Positions 14,174 through 14,568 of a DNA stretch of 14,568 nt are shown here, in pieces. The translations under genes were made by a program, and so were the position numbers. The stretch is from Firmicutes bacterium UBA3914 (GTDB taxonomy: Bacteria; Bacillota; Limnochordia; Darwinibacteriales; Darwinibacteriaceae): positions 11,292 through 25,859 of the forward strand of contig DGEY01000096.1 of the NCBI GenBank assembly GCA_002391385.1. Direction: 5' to 3'. The notes beneath the pieces are model-generated. The model was not told the origin of the DNA. It made no database searches and saw only the letters and a program-made list of their open reading frames with translations. Position 1 is the stretch's first letter. The number at the start of each line of letters is the position of its first letter.

Positions 14174-14395
14174 CTACTCCGCTCCGACCCTGCCCCCCCC
14201 AAACAAGAAGGTCAGGCAGTACAGGCCCGCAACGCCCACCAGTGTGTACACGATCCGCGCCAGCATGGATGAGGCCCGCATGGTTTCCCCTCCGAAGACG
14301 GAAGCCACCAGATCCCACTGGAAGAGCCCCACCAAAAGCCAGTTCAAAGCACCGATAATCACCAGAAGCAGAGCCAGCCGGGACAACCAGTTCAT
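14174..14395 (-). CDS. DUF378 family small membrane protein
   Basis: The 73-residue protein has two transmembrane helices. The first carries the family signature (LLVIIGALNWLLVGLFQWDLVASVFGG, residues about 10-36). The second (MLARIVYTLVGVAGLYCLTF) follows a short loop. DUF378 proteins are widespread in Bacillota and have no established function. Start: ATG at 14395 with AAGGGGG 7 bases upstream. It seems to be transcribed alone, between terminators at 14505-14471 and 14117-14096. Confidence 0.92.
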   Translation of the reverse strand: MNWLSRLALLLVIIGALNWLLVGLFQWDLVASVFGGETMRASSMLARIVYTLVGVAGLYCLTFLFGGGRVGAE

Positions 14396-14470
14396 GTCTT
14401 AACCCCCTTCAGCCTAGTTTGTCCTAATATTTCCCAAAAAGGCCCGGCTGATACGCGGCGGGGAGCCCCG

Positions 14471-14505
14471 AAAAAAGGACCCACCGCGCTCTGGCGCGAT
14501 GGGCC
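14471..14505 (-). terminator. Rho-independent terminator of the gene at the right edge
   Basis: On the minus strand a long stem (GGCCCATCGCGC with GCGCGGTGGGTCC, two G-T pairs, CAGA loop) is followed by TTTTTT. It starts 15 bases after the stop codon at 14521. Confidence 0.9.
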
Positions 14506-14520
14506 TTGTTTCCCTGCTGC

Positions 14521-14568
14521 TTACTTCAGTCTCACCTTAAAGGTCTTGATCTCGTAGGGCTTGATGGT
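14521..14568 (-). CDS. C-terminal end of a gene, possibly GH38 alpha-mannosidase (partial)
   Basis: The last 48 bases read on the minus strand as TIKPYEIKTFKVRLK followed by TAA. A terminator follows at once, which supports a real gene end. The PYEIKTF-V-L ending is typical of the last beta-strand of GH38 alpha-mannosidases, though other glycoside hydrolases with a C-terminal beta-sandwich end similarly. Only 15 residues are visible, so the family call is tentative. It would fit the mannoside theme of the left part of the window. Confidence 0.45.
   Translation of the reverse strand, partial: TIKPYEIKTFKVRLK

Overview
The window looks like part of the chromosome of a GC-rich member of the Bacillota. 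Genes are preceded by strong Gram-positive ribosome binding sites (AGGAGG, GGAGGGG, AAGGGGG), several starts are GTG, and the families are typical of saccharolytic, probably anaerobic Clostridia or Limnochordia-like lineages: LacI regulators, a very large sugar-binding protein, an ECF transporter S component and DUF378. The lineage below phylum is inference. Every gene except one (7258-7899) lies on the minus strand, so the window reads mainly from right to left. No rRNA, tRNA, CRISPR array or insertion sequence was found.

Region 1 (about 4565 down to 1) is a compact sugar-utilisation operon. In transcription order it holds a DUF1861 glycosidase/phosphorylase-like protein (4409-3471), a LacI-family regulator (3453-2428), a GH130 mannoside phosphorylase-type enzyme (2407-1496) and the first part of a very large secreted solute-binding protein that leaves the window (1454-1). 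Gaps are 17, 20 and 41 bases. Upstream lies a cluster of TTGCGCA repeats that could be the operator of the LacI protein. GH130, and the eukaryotic relatives of DUF1861, suggest uptake and phosphorolysis of mannose-containing, perhaps beta-1,2-linked, oligosaccharides. A fragment at the far right edge (14568-14521) resembles the C-terminus of a GH38 alpha-mannosidase.

Region 2 (4638-7131) holds a 579-residue membrane-anchored alpha/beta hydrolase with a multi-pass C-terminal domain, its terminator, a roughly 500-base region without a confident gene, and a small winged-helix protein that ends in a terminator. The winged-helix gene is divergent from a plus-strand GyrI-like ligand-binding protein.

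Region 3 (7955-8786) is a complete MntA/HepT (nucleotidyltransferase/HEPN) toxin-antitoxin pair with overlapping genes.

Region 4 (8845-12900) holds a second LacI regulator, a broken peptide-type ABC solute-binding protein (frameshift plus lost C-terminus) and a methionine gamma-lyase-like PLP enzyme. The leader of that enzyme contains a textbook LacI-family operator (TTGTAAACGATTACAA) downstream of a good sigma-A promoter.

Region 5 (12897-14568) holds an ECF transporter S component of unknown substrate, a pyridoxamine-phosphate-oxidase-like flavoprotein, a DUF378 membrane protein and the edge fragment. Each of the last three is followed by a hairpin, with a T-run after all but the flavoprotein's.

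The most interesting points are the DUF1861 + GH130 + LacI + large binding protein operon with its unusual paired TTGCGCA sites, and the LacI-type operator in front of a methionine gamma-lyase-like gene that carries substitutions at two hallmark active-site positions. I saw no clear evidence of a wholly new system.
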